Source of the DNA: Piezodorus guildinii
Taxonomy: Eukaryota; Arthropoda; Insecta; Hemiptera; Pentatomidae
NCBI GenBank assembly: GCA_023052935.1
Contig: CM041298.1
Span: 24,208,192-24,272,191, forward strand
Direction of reading: 5' to 3'
Length of the DNA: 64,000 bases
Under the pieces are notes generated by a model. It made no database searches, was not told the DNA's origin, and saw only the letters and a list, made by a program, of their open reading frames with translations. Positions 42,323 to 51,769 of this stretch are shown here, piece by piece; the first letter of the stretch is position 1; each line of letters opens with the position of its first letter. Position numbers and translations under genes: made by a program.

Positions 42323-42834
42323 CGGCGTTTAATAACTGCTTCAACCGCTCGTTGGTAAATAGGGCATTTAAAGCAACCCGTTGGATGCCTGCGGTTTGCT
42401 CCCTCAGGGCATAGCAGACAGTTCGATTCACCGTTACAATCTTTTGCTGGATGTCCCATTTCGCCACATCGCAAGCAGAGCTTTGTTCTGTCGGTTCCCT
42501 TGCAATATTTCGCCAAGTGACCATAATCGAAGCAACGAAAACATCTTTGAGGAGAAATTTTTTCTCTTACCCGACTGCTAACCCAACCAACTCGGATGCT
42601 TCCTTTTTCTAAAGCTTTTCTCGCAAGTTCCCTAGGCAAAACTATCACAGCTGTCTGTGTGCCACCGTAAGCCTTGCGAAGTGACTTCACCACAGAAATA
42701 TCAATGTTTTCGGCACCTTCTATTTGATTTCGAAGGGCTTCATGCACTTCTTCGGCATCAGTTAGTTCATCAAGGTCTTTTAATTCTAAAGCAGCAAAGT
42801 CTCTCTTGCACGTGACCTCTGCTTTGTCACCCAT
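42319..42834 (-). CDS. R1-clade LINE ORF1, C-terminal part (truncated)
   Basis: 171 aa from a chance ATG; the true start is lost by 5' truncation (typical ORF1 is 400-600 aa). It carries the conserved pre-knuckle region and three knuckles: CFRCFDYGHLAKYC, CLRCGEMGHPAKDC and CLLCPEGANRRHPTGC. It ends ...VIKRR with TGA overlapping the ORF2 start. It would bind element RNA in the RNP. Confidence 0.9.
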   Translation of the reverse strand: MGDKAEVTCKRDFAALELKDLDELTDAEEVHEALRNQIEGAENIDISVVKSLRKAYGGTQTAVIVLPRELARKALEKGSIRVGWVSSRVREKISPQRCFRCFDYGHLAKYCKGTDRTKLCLRCGEMGHPAKDCNGESNCLLCPEGANRRHPTGCFKCPIYQRAVEAVIKRR

Positions 42835-42867
42835 TTTATGTGCAATTGCAGTACAGGTCTGTGTGTG

Positions 42868-42868
42868 T

Positions 42869-42957
<89 letters not shown>
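42868..42957. repeat. (GT)n microsatellite in the HINE-like element
   Basis: About 90 bp of GT with one CT interruption, continuing the LINE target site. Confidence 0.95.
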
Positions 42958-42958
<1 letters not shown>

Positions 42959-43682
42959 TAACTCCCGAGCGGAAACGGTAGGTCCTATGAAACTGAAATT
43001 TCATATTTAAGACAACTATACGCCCGAGACGTGACAAAACTTTTTTCATCAAAATGAGCCTACCAGAAGAGGCACTTTATACCATGCATTTTGCACCTTT
43101 TTTCGTTTTTCTCAAAAACGGTTCCGACGATTTTGATTAAACTCGCTATATCGATGTAAAATTTAATGGGCTTTAATATCATGTAGGTATATTTAGATAT
43201 TTTAAATTGTCTTCCCCTAAAGTACTTTTAATTTTGTAGATTCAATAATAATAACTAGATTATCTAGTTAACGCTGATGAAAAACAGGTAAATATATAAA
43301 TTGAATAAATTCGATACCCAACTAAAGGAGAAAACAGAAAAAATATTTTTTAATGCAATTTTTCGTTTTTGAACATAAGAGCAGTAATATACATGTATGA
43401 TATACCGTTGGAAAGCTAAAGATTTTAGAAAAAATATCATCTCATACACAAGCTTTTAAAAGTTATTGGAGTGTGATGAAAAGAAGATAAAACTTACTGA
43501 TTATTTAAGATAATAATATAATTGATTTTTTAATAAAACACATGTTTCTATATAAATTCAATTTGATTAATTCCTTAATAATTTCACGTATTTTTATCTC
43601 TTACTGTATTTGAAAATTCTTTCATTGATTTTAAAAATGGAGGTAAGTGAAAGTCTTGTGTTGCCCGCACCAGATTTTTTGT

Positions 43683-43978
43683 ATATTTAAACAGAAATAT
43701 AGATTTATAATATACCCTTGGAAAGCTCAAGATTTTAGAAAAATACTATCATATACACAAAATTCTAAAAGTTAACGGAGGGTGATGAAAAGATAATAAA
43801 ACAAACTAATTGTCGTAGATAATAATATAATTTATTATTTGATAAAACACATGTTTCTATTCAAACATAATTTTATTATTTCTTTAAAAATTTATTTTAA
43901 TCTCAAAATGTATTTGAAACTTCTAAGATTGATTTTAACAACAGAGGTAAGTGAAAGTCGTGTGTTGCGCGCACCAAA
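43683..43978 (+). repeat. HINE-like fragment (CAGA-end third), stacked
   Basis: Starts within the GTATATTTAAACAG area and ends GTGTTGCGCGCACCAAA. Lies immediately behind the end of the 38971-43674 copy. Confidence 0.78.
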
Positions 43979-43990
43979 TTTTTTTATTTC

Positions 43991-44030
43991 AAGATGGGAG
44001 GTAAATCAAAGTAGTGTTCCGCGAACCAGA
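43991..44030 (+). repeat. Isolated HINE-like terminus, stacked
   Basis: Only GATGGGAGGTAAATCAAAGT...CGAACCAGA remains, third in a row of ends in the same orientation. Confidence 0.7.
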
Positions 44031-44233
44031 TTTTTTTTTTCTCATATGTACATAAGTGAAAGTAATTATTAGTTATAAAGAACGAATCATATGGAGATAA
44101 AGTAGAAATATGATACGTGATGCTTAGTTTTTTCAAAACATGACAAAGATACGATGAAGATATAATGTTACATAAACTCTCCACGTGATACTGAGATGTT
44201 GAAACAAGTTACTATTTATAAACATGACCTTAC

Positions 44234-44267
44234 CTTCAGCACCACTTTGTGTGCCGTCGTTCCCCAT
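44234..44267 (-). CDS. Dihydropyrimidinase gene, first coding exon
   Basis: On the minus strand: CAACACAATGGGG gives a good start context. The codons read MGNDGTQSGAE plus one base, then the donor GAAG|GTAAGG. The leftover G joins GT at 32860 to make Gly, continuing ...[14 protein letters not shown] in frame. The next in-frame material upstream is non-coding, so this is the start exon. It is too short to appear as an ORF. The 11,373-bp intron that follows is mostly transposon. Confidence 0.8.
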
Positions 44268-44345
44268 TGTGTTGACACAACTGCACTAAAGAGGACTAGA
44301 GTTAGGACTGATCAGTCTAAAGGAAGGACTGAGGACTGATACCTA
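44268..44345 (-). promoter_or_regulatory. Putative 5' UTR/promoter of the dihydropyrimidinase gene
   Basis: Unique, GC-richer sequence just upstream of the start exon, with three TCAGTCC matches to the arthropod initiator (TCAGT) on the minus strand at about 44311-44342. No TATA box at a suitable distance. Position is the main argument. Confidence 0.3.
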
Positions 44346-44543
44346 GGAGGAATCTGATTGGACAGTACGGGCCGATTACATAACAGCCTGACCTTGCCTC
44401 ACACGAAAGTTGTTCCTTCAAGAAATGAATGCATCTGTGTGTGTACTATGCTTTCACTTTCTAAACACCTTTTTTGGAATATTTACAACTGATCTCAGAT
44501 TTCAGTTCTCTTGTATTCTTTACTTTCAGCCTTCTTATCTTTA

Positions 44544-44643
<100 letters not shown>

Positions 44644-44670
44644 CAATTAGTTCTCGACAATTGCTAATTA

Positions 44671-44800
44671 AAGTTTTCTACTGTTCTTAGGTTTCAGTCA
44701 GCAAATTAACAATTTTATTTATGCAACGTTTCGAGAAGTTATTGTTCTCACTTTGCACTTTGCGAGAATACTTTCTAAAACACTCAATATTGACAAAAAT
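44671..44800 (-). repeat. Penelope-type terminal repeat, one arm
   Basis: On the minus strand: GAGAACAATAACTTCTCGAAACGTTGCATAAA. GAGAA...TTCTC can form stem II before GAAACGTT, but CTGATGA is degenerate. The same sequence recurs inverted at 45190-45290 and at 4726-4810. Confidence 0.55.
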
Positions 44801-44930
44801 AATACTGATCCTAATTTTACATTAAAATTTTTTTGAAAATAAATAAAAATGAAATGATTCTGGGATCAAGTCCCCTTTGATTAACGAACAATGAACAAAA
44901 ATAATTCCTTATGGTCTGGTTGGTTAAAGA

Positions 44931-44934
<4 letters not shown>

Positions 44935-44990
<56 letters not shown>
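44935..44990. repeat. (TA)n microsatellite
   Basis: About 54 bp of TA between the two inverted Penelope-type arms. Confidence 0.95.
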
Positions 44991-45189
44991 ATCTATAAAA
45001 GAAAAAATATTTATCCATATAAAAGATCATTGCAAATCCATACCATATATACCTATAATTTACATTGGAACGGAAGATTTAGATGCAAGTAGATAGTGGA
45101 AGAGTTGATGTTTAAAGGAAGAAAGAGAGGTGGCTTTACGAATAGAGATGGGCAGCGAATTCCATTAAGTAAATCACTATTATTTTTTC

Positions 45190-45290
45190 AATATTAAGTG
45201 TTTTAAAAAGTATTTTCGCAAAGTGCAAAGTGCAAAGTGAGAACAATGACTTCTTGAAACGTTGAAAAAATTAATTTAATTACTTTATCC
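45190..45290 (+). repeat. Penelope-type terminal repeat, inverted arm
   Basis: Reads AAAGTATTTTCGCAAAGTGC (repeat AAAGTGC three times), GAGAACAATGACTTCTTGAAACGTTG. Inverted relative to 44671-44800, making a ~600-bp fold-back remnant. Confidence 0.55.
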
Positions 45291-45329
45291 AACTATTCAC
45301 ATAATACAAAAGCAAAGTCAAATATGAAT

Positions 45330-45992
45330 TCAAATCTAATGTTATATCTATGACATCCTGCTCTACGGTGACCTTTAATAATATTTCGCTTGTCTCGGTT
45401 GAACAGATTTAGGACTCCTGCTTGACAAACGACTTACATGGAATCCGCACACCAGACTGAAAAGACAAGAAACTGCACGACGATTTCGGTTACTCCAACA
45501 CTTGCTAGACCGACGTTCTAACCTTTCACTTTACTACAAAAGACTCATTTACATGTCCATCATAAGGCCTATCTGGACCTACGGAGTTGAGCTTTGGGGC
45601 TCTACTAAACCATCAAACTCTTCCCGTATCTAATCCTTACAATCCAAAATCCTTAACGCTCCTTACTTTGTCACGAATAAAATCATTCACAATGACCTTA
45701 ATGTTTCATATGTTGCTGATTCGGCCCGTACCAGATATCACATCTTCCATGAAAAACTCCACTCTCACTCTAATCCATTAGTTTCAATCCTTGCTTCCTC
45801 TTCAATTCCTGATAATCTTCCAAGGCGTCTGAAAAGAAGATGGCCTCGAGACCTTAGTGTTTGGACTCACTACCAGTGCTGCCAATGGGCAGTTTCTCTT
45901 CATGTTTATCTCATGTGTTATAATATTTCATCATATTTATTTGATGTATTTTTTGTACAGTTGTAAATTTCAATAAAAATAGATTAAACAAA
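45330..45992 (+). pseudogene. Jockey-like LINE ORF2 C-terminus and tail (second subfamily)
   Basis: Reads LGLLLDKRLTWNPHTRLKRQE, RFRLLQHLLD, YGVELWGSTKPSNSSRI and SKILNAPYFVTNKIIH with frameshifts, ends at PRRLKRRWPRDL, then a 3' UTR (TGCCAATGGGCAG) and poly(A) at 45984-45992. Similar in layout to 28145-28935. Confidence 0.82.
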
Positions 45993-46233
45993 AAAAAAGT
46001 TATATTAGAAATTCCTTGCCATGATAAACGCGGAAAATCTTACTTCAGAACAATATTTAAAAAGGGGGTGTATCAACACAAATACAGCTGTACTCCAATA
46101 ACAAGAAACCCTAAAAAAAAAAAAAAGATAAAACTTCTCTCACCATTAATCTTTTCATTACATTCATATTGCATTCACACAGAATTGAAAATTATGAAAA
46201 AACAACTTCAAACGATATATGAAAGAAAAAAAA

Positions 46234-46774
46234 TCTGGTGCGCGCAACACACGACTTTCACCAACCTCCGTTGTTAAATCAATTTAAGAATTTTTAAATG
46301 CATTTAAAAATACAAATAAATTATTAGGGCTAAACTGACAGGGCTTAAATACTGATATTCTAATTTTTTTTCCTCGAAGTACCTTTAATTTTGTAGAAAA
46401 ATTAGACACATCATCTTGTTGAATAAATAACAGCTAAAAATGCAAGTTCAGCGAATTTGGTATATATCTCAAGGAAAAAAAGTTCAAAAATATTTTTTTA
46501 TTCAATTTATGTGTTTTTGAACCCAAGAATAGTAATATAGATGTATAATATACCGTTGGATAGCTAAAGATTTTAGAAGTAATATTATCTAATGTACGTA
46601 GTTGTAAAAGATAATGGAATGGATAATAGATTATTTAATAAAACACATGTTTCTTTTAAAATTTAAAATTATTTATTCTTTAACAATTTCTTTGTATCAT
46701 AAAATGTATTTAATAATTCTTAAATTGATTTTAACAACGGAGGTAAGTGAAAAACGCGAGTTGCGCGCACCAGA
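46234..46774. mobile_element. HINE-like fold-back chimera
   Basis: A minus-oriented start (TCTGGTGCGCGCAACACACG at 46234) changes near 46330 into a plus-oriented copy ending GTTGCGCGCACCAGA at 46774. Both termini are therefore the same end in inverted orientation; neither carries the palindrome end. Confidence 0.75.
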
Positions 46775-47315
46775 TTTTTTAACAAATAATAATTGAGCAT
46801 AAGGCTACGGTAACCTTCACACAAAACATGGATACGATGCTAAATATCCCTAAACATATTTCTTATAAATTGGAATAATATCATTGCTAATTAATTTAAT
46901 TAGAATAATTTTGCTTCCTGATGGTTACAAATATGATTGTCATTCAAATCAGTACTTATAATTTTTCTGGAAACTTATAGTAATATAACTTAAATGTATT
47001 TCATTATATGAATAATTTTTCCCACCCTGTCGCCAACTAATTAACTATGGAGTTAATGTATATTTTATAAATAAGAAAGCAAAGATACTATAAACACACA
47101 TATTTGAATTAATAATCACATATGTAAATATATGGGAAGGTTACTGGGAACCATTGTTGCCACAGATAAACAAAGTTTGTTTAAAAATATATTTAGTAAT
47201 AATAATAGATAAAACTATCCTATCTTTTATGTTGGACCAAATAACAGATACTTACGAATTTTGATCAAAGTCGGTTCAGTAATTTCAGAGTTTATCGCGA
47301 ATATCGGGGCATGAG

Positions 47316-47318
<3 letters not shown>
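46775..47318. other. No gene recognised
   Basis: AT-rich. At 47255-47310 the motif TTTTGATCAAAGTCGGTTCAG resembles the 3' end of a common insect repeat leading into TA repeats. Confidence 0.4.

Positions 47319-47364
<46 letters not shown>
47319..47364. repeat. (TA)n microsatellite
   Basis: TA dinucleotides adjoining the SINE tail. Confidence 0.95.
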
Positions 47365-47365
<1 letters not shown>

Positions 47366-47368
<3 letters not shown>

Positions 47369-47604
47369 CTGTACCTCTACAACCCATGAAGGGTCTTAGG
47401 CTCAGTACATATAGAGAGTCGTATTGTTTCTAGGCCAACGGAGAGTCTGTTAGAGGCTCGGTCTGCCTCAGGAGGGTCTCCATGCCCTAGAGTCGCTCCC
47501 TGGCAGAAATAACAGAATAAATAATATTCTGTCATAACCGAGATTCGAACCCAGGACCCGGAGCACAGTAGACTAGCGCTCTATCCACTAGACGACGCCG
47601 TTAC
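47366..47604 (-). repeat. tRNA-derived SINE, family A, short form
   Basis: On the minus strand: A box TAGTGGATAGAGCGC, B box GGGTTCGAATCTC, then a body ending ATGGGTTGTAGAGGTACAG and a tail. Lacks about 70 bp present in the copy at 57281-57607. Confidence 0.85.
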
Positions 47605-47621
47605 CATATATATATAGAGAT

Positions 47622-47768
47622 TATTAGATAAAACAGATGTTTCTATAAAAATTCAATGTAATTACTTCCTTAATAGTTTCACCTCTTTTCATCTCTACTG
47701 TATTTGAAAATTCTTAAATTCAATTTATCAACGGGGGTAAGTGCAAGTCGTGTATTACTCCCACCAGA
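47622..47768 (+). repeat. HINE-like terminus fragment
   Basis: AAAACAGATGTTTCTATAAA to TCCCACCAGA; the last ~145 bp only. Confidence 0.8.
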
Positions 47769-48172
47769 TTTATTTAAATTTAACTCTAAACTATATTACC
47801 CGAATAGAGGAATCGTTGTTCTTTACTAAAACGTTACCGTTACGGATTTTCCCTTTTAATTTTAACATTTTTGCTACTTTCCTTAAGCTGATTCATTATA
47901 GAGATGGCTTCCTTGAAGATAAGCCTCTTTGTTGTGGTCTAAGGCCAGCCCATAGCCTTTGTACTCAGCTTGGATCTGAGCTGCAACAGAGCTATTTTCG
48001 TAAAAACAGAATTTAATTTAATTAAAATGGGACTATTATTATAGTACTAGGGCTCTCTTTCCCAGGTGGAGAGGAAACAGAGATCGACTGAGTCTAGGTA
48101 CATGCTAAATTACTATTCTTCACCAGCCTCATAGAAGATAACTATTGATCTATTTATATATATATATATATA
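47769..48172. other. No gene recognised
   Basis: Mixed sequence ending in a short TA tract that served as the mariner target. Confidence 0.5.
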
Positions 48173-48174
48173 TA

Positions 48175-49041
48175 TTGGGTTGTGTCACATGAAATGTCCG
48201 TTTTCAAGGTAAAGGATTTCTATTAAAAATACGATATGAAAACAAGATAATTTTATTCGAAGTATTTACCTTCTTTTTCTACACATTTTTCCCAACGTGA
48301 CACCAACCTTTTTATTCCCGAACTGAAAAACTCTGAGCTTTGAAGTGAAACAAAATCTAAATACGCACTTTTCACTTGATCATCATTTTCAAATAGTTTT
48401 CCTTTGACGAAGTTGTCTAAATTCCTGAGCAGGTGGTAATCTGTTGGAGACAAGTCGGGAGAATATGGTGGGTGCGGAAGAACTTCGTAGCCCAGTTCTT
48501 TTAATATTTGCACGGTATGTTTTGAAACATGCCGCTCTGTGAGATCATGAGGTACCCATGTATCGAGCTTTCATTTGCATTTAGTTGTGCTGAGAGTCCT
48601 TTAAGAATTTGGTAGGGGTTTCCTTCTACTGTATGTTTGAGGACATCGTTGTTTATTACGGACGGAGATCATCCTCGGGGAAAGTTTTCCAAGTCGGTAT
48701 CCCCTGCTGAAAACTTAGGCCAACGACGAATGGTCCGTTCATTAACACTCCCTTCCCCGATCGCCTTGCAAATATTTCTAGCGGCCTCAGCTAATGAATG
48801 GCCGAGTTTAAACTCGTTCAAAAATATTACTCGAAAATCGCGTGTTTCCATGTTCATATTTGGAGGTATACTAAAAAGTGGGTAATTGATTGGGAAGCTA
48901 ATGTTTATAATACAAAGGAAGAGGATTAGTAACTGTTTACTTTAAATATATAAACATTCGGAAGAAAACAACAGAGACCTGCTAAATACTTTATGTATTT
49001 CAGAAACTATAAAAACGGACATTTCATGTGAAACAACCCAA
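48175..49041 (-). mobile_element. Mariner with both terminal repeats, internally deleted
   Basis: 867 bp between TA duplications (48173-48174, 49042-49043). Inverted repeats of about 30 bp: TTGGGTTGTGTCACATGAAA on the left, complement of TTGGGTTGTTTCACATGAAA on the right. Intact mariners are about 1.3 kb, so about 0.4 kb is missing, but the ends could still serve as substrate for a transposase supplied in trans. Confidence 0.92.
48253..48857 (-). pseudogene. Mariner transposase, internally deleted
   Basis: N-terminal part from 48857 (MNMETRDFRVIFLNEFKLGH...GDTDLENFPRG) breaks at about 48669. The C-terminal part (48253-48513) has LGYEVLPHPPYSPDLSPTDY and SRWEKCVEKEGKYFE. The central catalytic region with the first two aspartates is gone. 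Confidence 0.9.
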
Positions 49042-49047
49042 TATATT

Positions 49048-50908
49048 TATTTATTTATTTATTTATATTACAAATGACCCTCAAGACTTGATAACAAATC
49101 CTATTTGGTCAGTGAACAATTTAAAAGAGATGCATGTAGAAGTACAGAGTTATTGGCAGCATTGATTAAAATTAAATTTTACAATTTGTATTTTTTTTAA
49201 AGAACAGTTCTATCCTTTTTATATTCACTTTGTCCAAGTTGTTTAAAAATTCAGCTTCTTCCTCTTGTTTAACGTCCTGTTCTCTTTTGTATTTTCTGCA
49301 CCTGAGAACTAAGTGTCGCGGGTCTTCTGGCTGTCCGCAGACTTCACATTTTCCATCTTTTTTTATTTTCATAAGAGCAAGATACTTGTAAGTACACCCG
49401 TGGTTAGTCCTCAGTCTTACAATTCGTACGATACTCGCTCTTGTAAGTTGCAGATGCCTAGCAAACCATGGAACAAGACTCACAGTAGGTTGTACCTTAT
49501 AAAAGTCTCTCCCTTTTGATTGTGACTCCCAGTCATACCTATCTTGCCATTCTCTTATTTCTTCTTTCCTTAAGTGTCTTAGGAGATCCTTCACGGGTAC
49601 CTTGGCGTTCTCTTTCAATGGTTGCGTTGTCCCAGCAGCTCTGTCAGCAGCCTCGTTTCCAGATAATCCTACGTGGCTTGGAATCCATTGAAATATGTAG
49701 TGGTTGTTGTCGGAGATTATGGAGTTGATTATTTCAAATATTAAATATGAAGTAATTTTTCTGCTATTGATTGTTTTTAGTAGCTTACAAGAGGAGGCGG
49801 AGTCTGTCATTATAACTACGTTAGTACTTGAATATGTATTACGACAATAATCTATGGCTTTCAAAATTGCAAGGAGTTCAGCACTGAAAATACTAAATTT
49901 ATTAGGTATGGAGAATGAAATTGTATGTTCTTTACCTGGATCCACTATGGCTAACGCTGTTTGATTGCAGGTTTTTGAGGCGTCAGTATATATCTTCACG
50001 TAGTCGGAATAATGGCTATCTATCATACTGAGAGCTAATTGTTTCAATATATTATATTATTATTATTTATTACGAGATAATACAATCTGCCACCTTCTGG
50101 GGCAATGAATATTAATGATATAAGAAATCATTCATTCCATATGTACATTGGAAATAAAGTTTCATATATTAGGATCGTAAGACGATTTACAACCTTGATT
50201 CGCAGTTAGCTTGCAATTGCTTTCAAATTGTAGCATTCTGCACGGTAAAGGTGTATTGAGGTCTAGGGAACCTTTTCGAGAATATACTGCTTGTAGCATA
50301 GGCTGCATTTCAGATATTAACTGATTTATAACTGGAGGATAAATGTTTCTTGTTACTGATGCATTACTTAGGGGATGTTGATTATCAGAAATGCTCTTTA
50401 AAATATATTTCTTCGTAAGCCACGTTCTTCTCAAGGTTAATGGCATCTCTCCAGCTTCAGCTAACAGAGCATTCGTTGGTGTTGTTCTGAAAGCCCCCAA
50501 GCATATTCTGATTGCGCAATTTTGGACAGTATTTAAGCTGTTAATCATAGGCGATTTTGTTTCATTATAGATCACACAGCAGTAATCCAAGACAGGTCGT
50601 ATGATAGATTTATATAATAATATCATATTTAAGGGATGAGAGCCCCAATGAACTCCGGCCAAAATTTTCAATATATTAACGTTTTTATATGCTTGGTTTT
50701 TAATGTTGGTCAAATGAGATTTGAAATCCATTTTCCTGTCTAATGTAACACCCAGGAATTTTACTTCTTCTTGAGCAATAAGTTGGTGACTACTTATTGT
50801 GACATTATAGTCAGTTATTTGGAATTTTCTTTTTCTTGTGAAAGGGATCAATTTGCTTTTGCTAGGATTAAATTGGAATCCGATGTCATTGAATCTCTGC
50901 TTCAGTGA
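49048..50908 (-). mobile_element. RNase H-bearing LINE (I-group type), 5'-truncated
   Basis: Target duplication AACCCAATATATT at 49035-49047 and 50909-50921; the left copy overlaps the mariner's terminal repeat, so the LINE inserted at the mariner edge later. The 3' tail is an AAAT/AATA simple repeat instead of poly(A), as in the I group. Confidence 0.88.
49172..50908 (-). pseudogene. LINE ORF2: RT thumb plus RNase H, one break
   Basis: Upstream part (50162-50908) reads FNPSKSKLIPFTRKRK, VKFLGVTLDRKMDF, YKSIIRPVLDYCCVIYNE, the RT C-terminal region. After a stop and ~115 bp with no shared frame, the RNase H domain follows (49172-50047): IYTDASKTCNQTALAIV, FSAELLAILKAID, IMTDSASSCKLL, WIPSHVGLSGNEAADRAA, retaining D-E-D-D. 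A Cys-rich tail CEVCGQPEDPRHLVLRC follows. Confidence 0.9.
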
Positions 50909-50937
50909 AACCCAATATATTATTTACTTATATATAT

Positions 50938-51000
50938 GAAATATATAGTAAGGGAAAGTATTGCAATCTTGAACATTCGGATTTTCACAGATGGCCTTAG
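50938..51000 (+). repeat. HINE-like palindrome-end fragment
   Basis: GAAATATATAGTAAGGGAAAGTATTGC then rapid divergence. Confidence 0.6.
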
Positions 51001-51424
51001 GATAGTTATTTTTATTAGATAATTAAAGATAAAATCCAACAACTATAACATGTTTGTACCAATAATAATTTAAGATTCATTCCCACTCTCCCTTTCAGAA
51101 CAATCTTGTTAGTGCATGATCTGTAATCTTGGGTCTGTGTTCCAACGTACGTTCCTGTCTTTAGTTTACTGTCCGTATGTAACCTTCTGACAACACGAAG
51201 GAAGCTGGGAAATACTGACAATAGTTTAAAGATAGAGCTACTTAAACCTGGCGTAATACTGCCACAGAAACTAAATCATTTCTAAGGTAAGTAGAAGTTA
51301 TATAGAGAATCAAATCAACCTTTTCCATCCTTCTAGGTACAACTGCTTTAGGCAAATGTTCATAATTGTAAGATTTTTAATTTAAATAAAATAAAATAAT
51401 AATAACAATACTTGACAATGTAAG

Positions 51425-51540
51425 GAAAAAAACCTTAGTTAAAAAATCCGCCCTTCTGAGGGAACGTTAAAAGGTAGTCCAGAGACTTTGCGATGTCAGG
51501 TAATCGTTAAAGATCCCTATCCTAAATAAACCTTTTATAT
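51425..51540 (+). repeat. SINE family B fragment
   Basis: CGCCCTTCTGAGGGAACGTTAA and GCGATGTCAGGTAATCGTTA modules; truncated. Confidence 0.6.
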
Positions 51541-51769
51541 AATAATAATAATAATATTTATTTGTTTTCGGGGTAATCCCTATACAAAAGGAGTTGGTCA
51601 GTACGATTCATATGTTATAAATACAAAAATAAAAAACAACTGGAGATTATTTACAGGCATTGTGAATATACAATAAACAAATAAAGCGTATTTTTTAAAA
51701 TCAAATACAAAAATGGAAAACAAAACAAAAAAAATACACATACAATAAAAGAAAAGAACAATTGAGGAA

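Larger units (their letters stand above)
39107..42854 (-). mobile_element. R1-clade LINE in a GT microsatellite
   Basis: The poly(A) tail reads as T at 39106-39139. Target duplication AGGTCTGTGTGTGT at 39093-39106 and 42855-42868. Contains part of ORF1, a complete ORF2 and a ~190-bp 3' UTR. It is 5'-truncated within ORF1. R1-clade families Waldo and Mino are known to target CA-type repeats, which fits this site. Confidence 0.93.
38971..43674 (+). mobile_element. HINE-like element split by an R1-clade LINE
   Basis: Left part 38971-39106 (palindrome to GGTCTGTGTGTGT), right part 42855-43674 (GGTCTGTGTG through GT microsatellite to CACCAGA). The LINE lies between. Confidence 0.92.
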
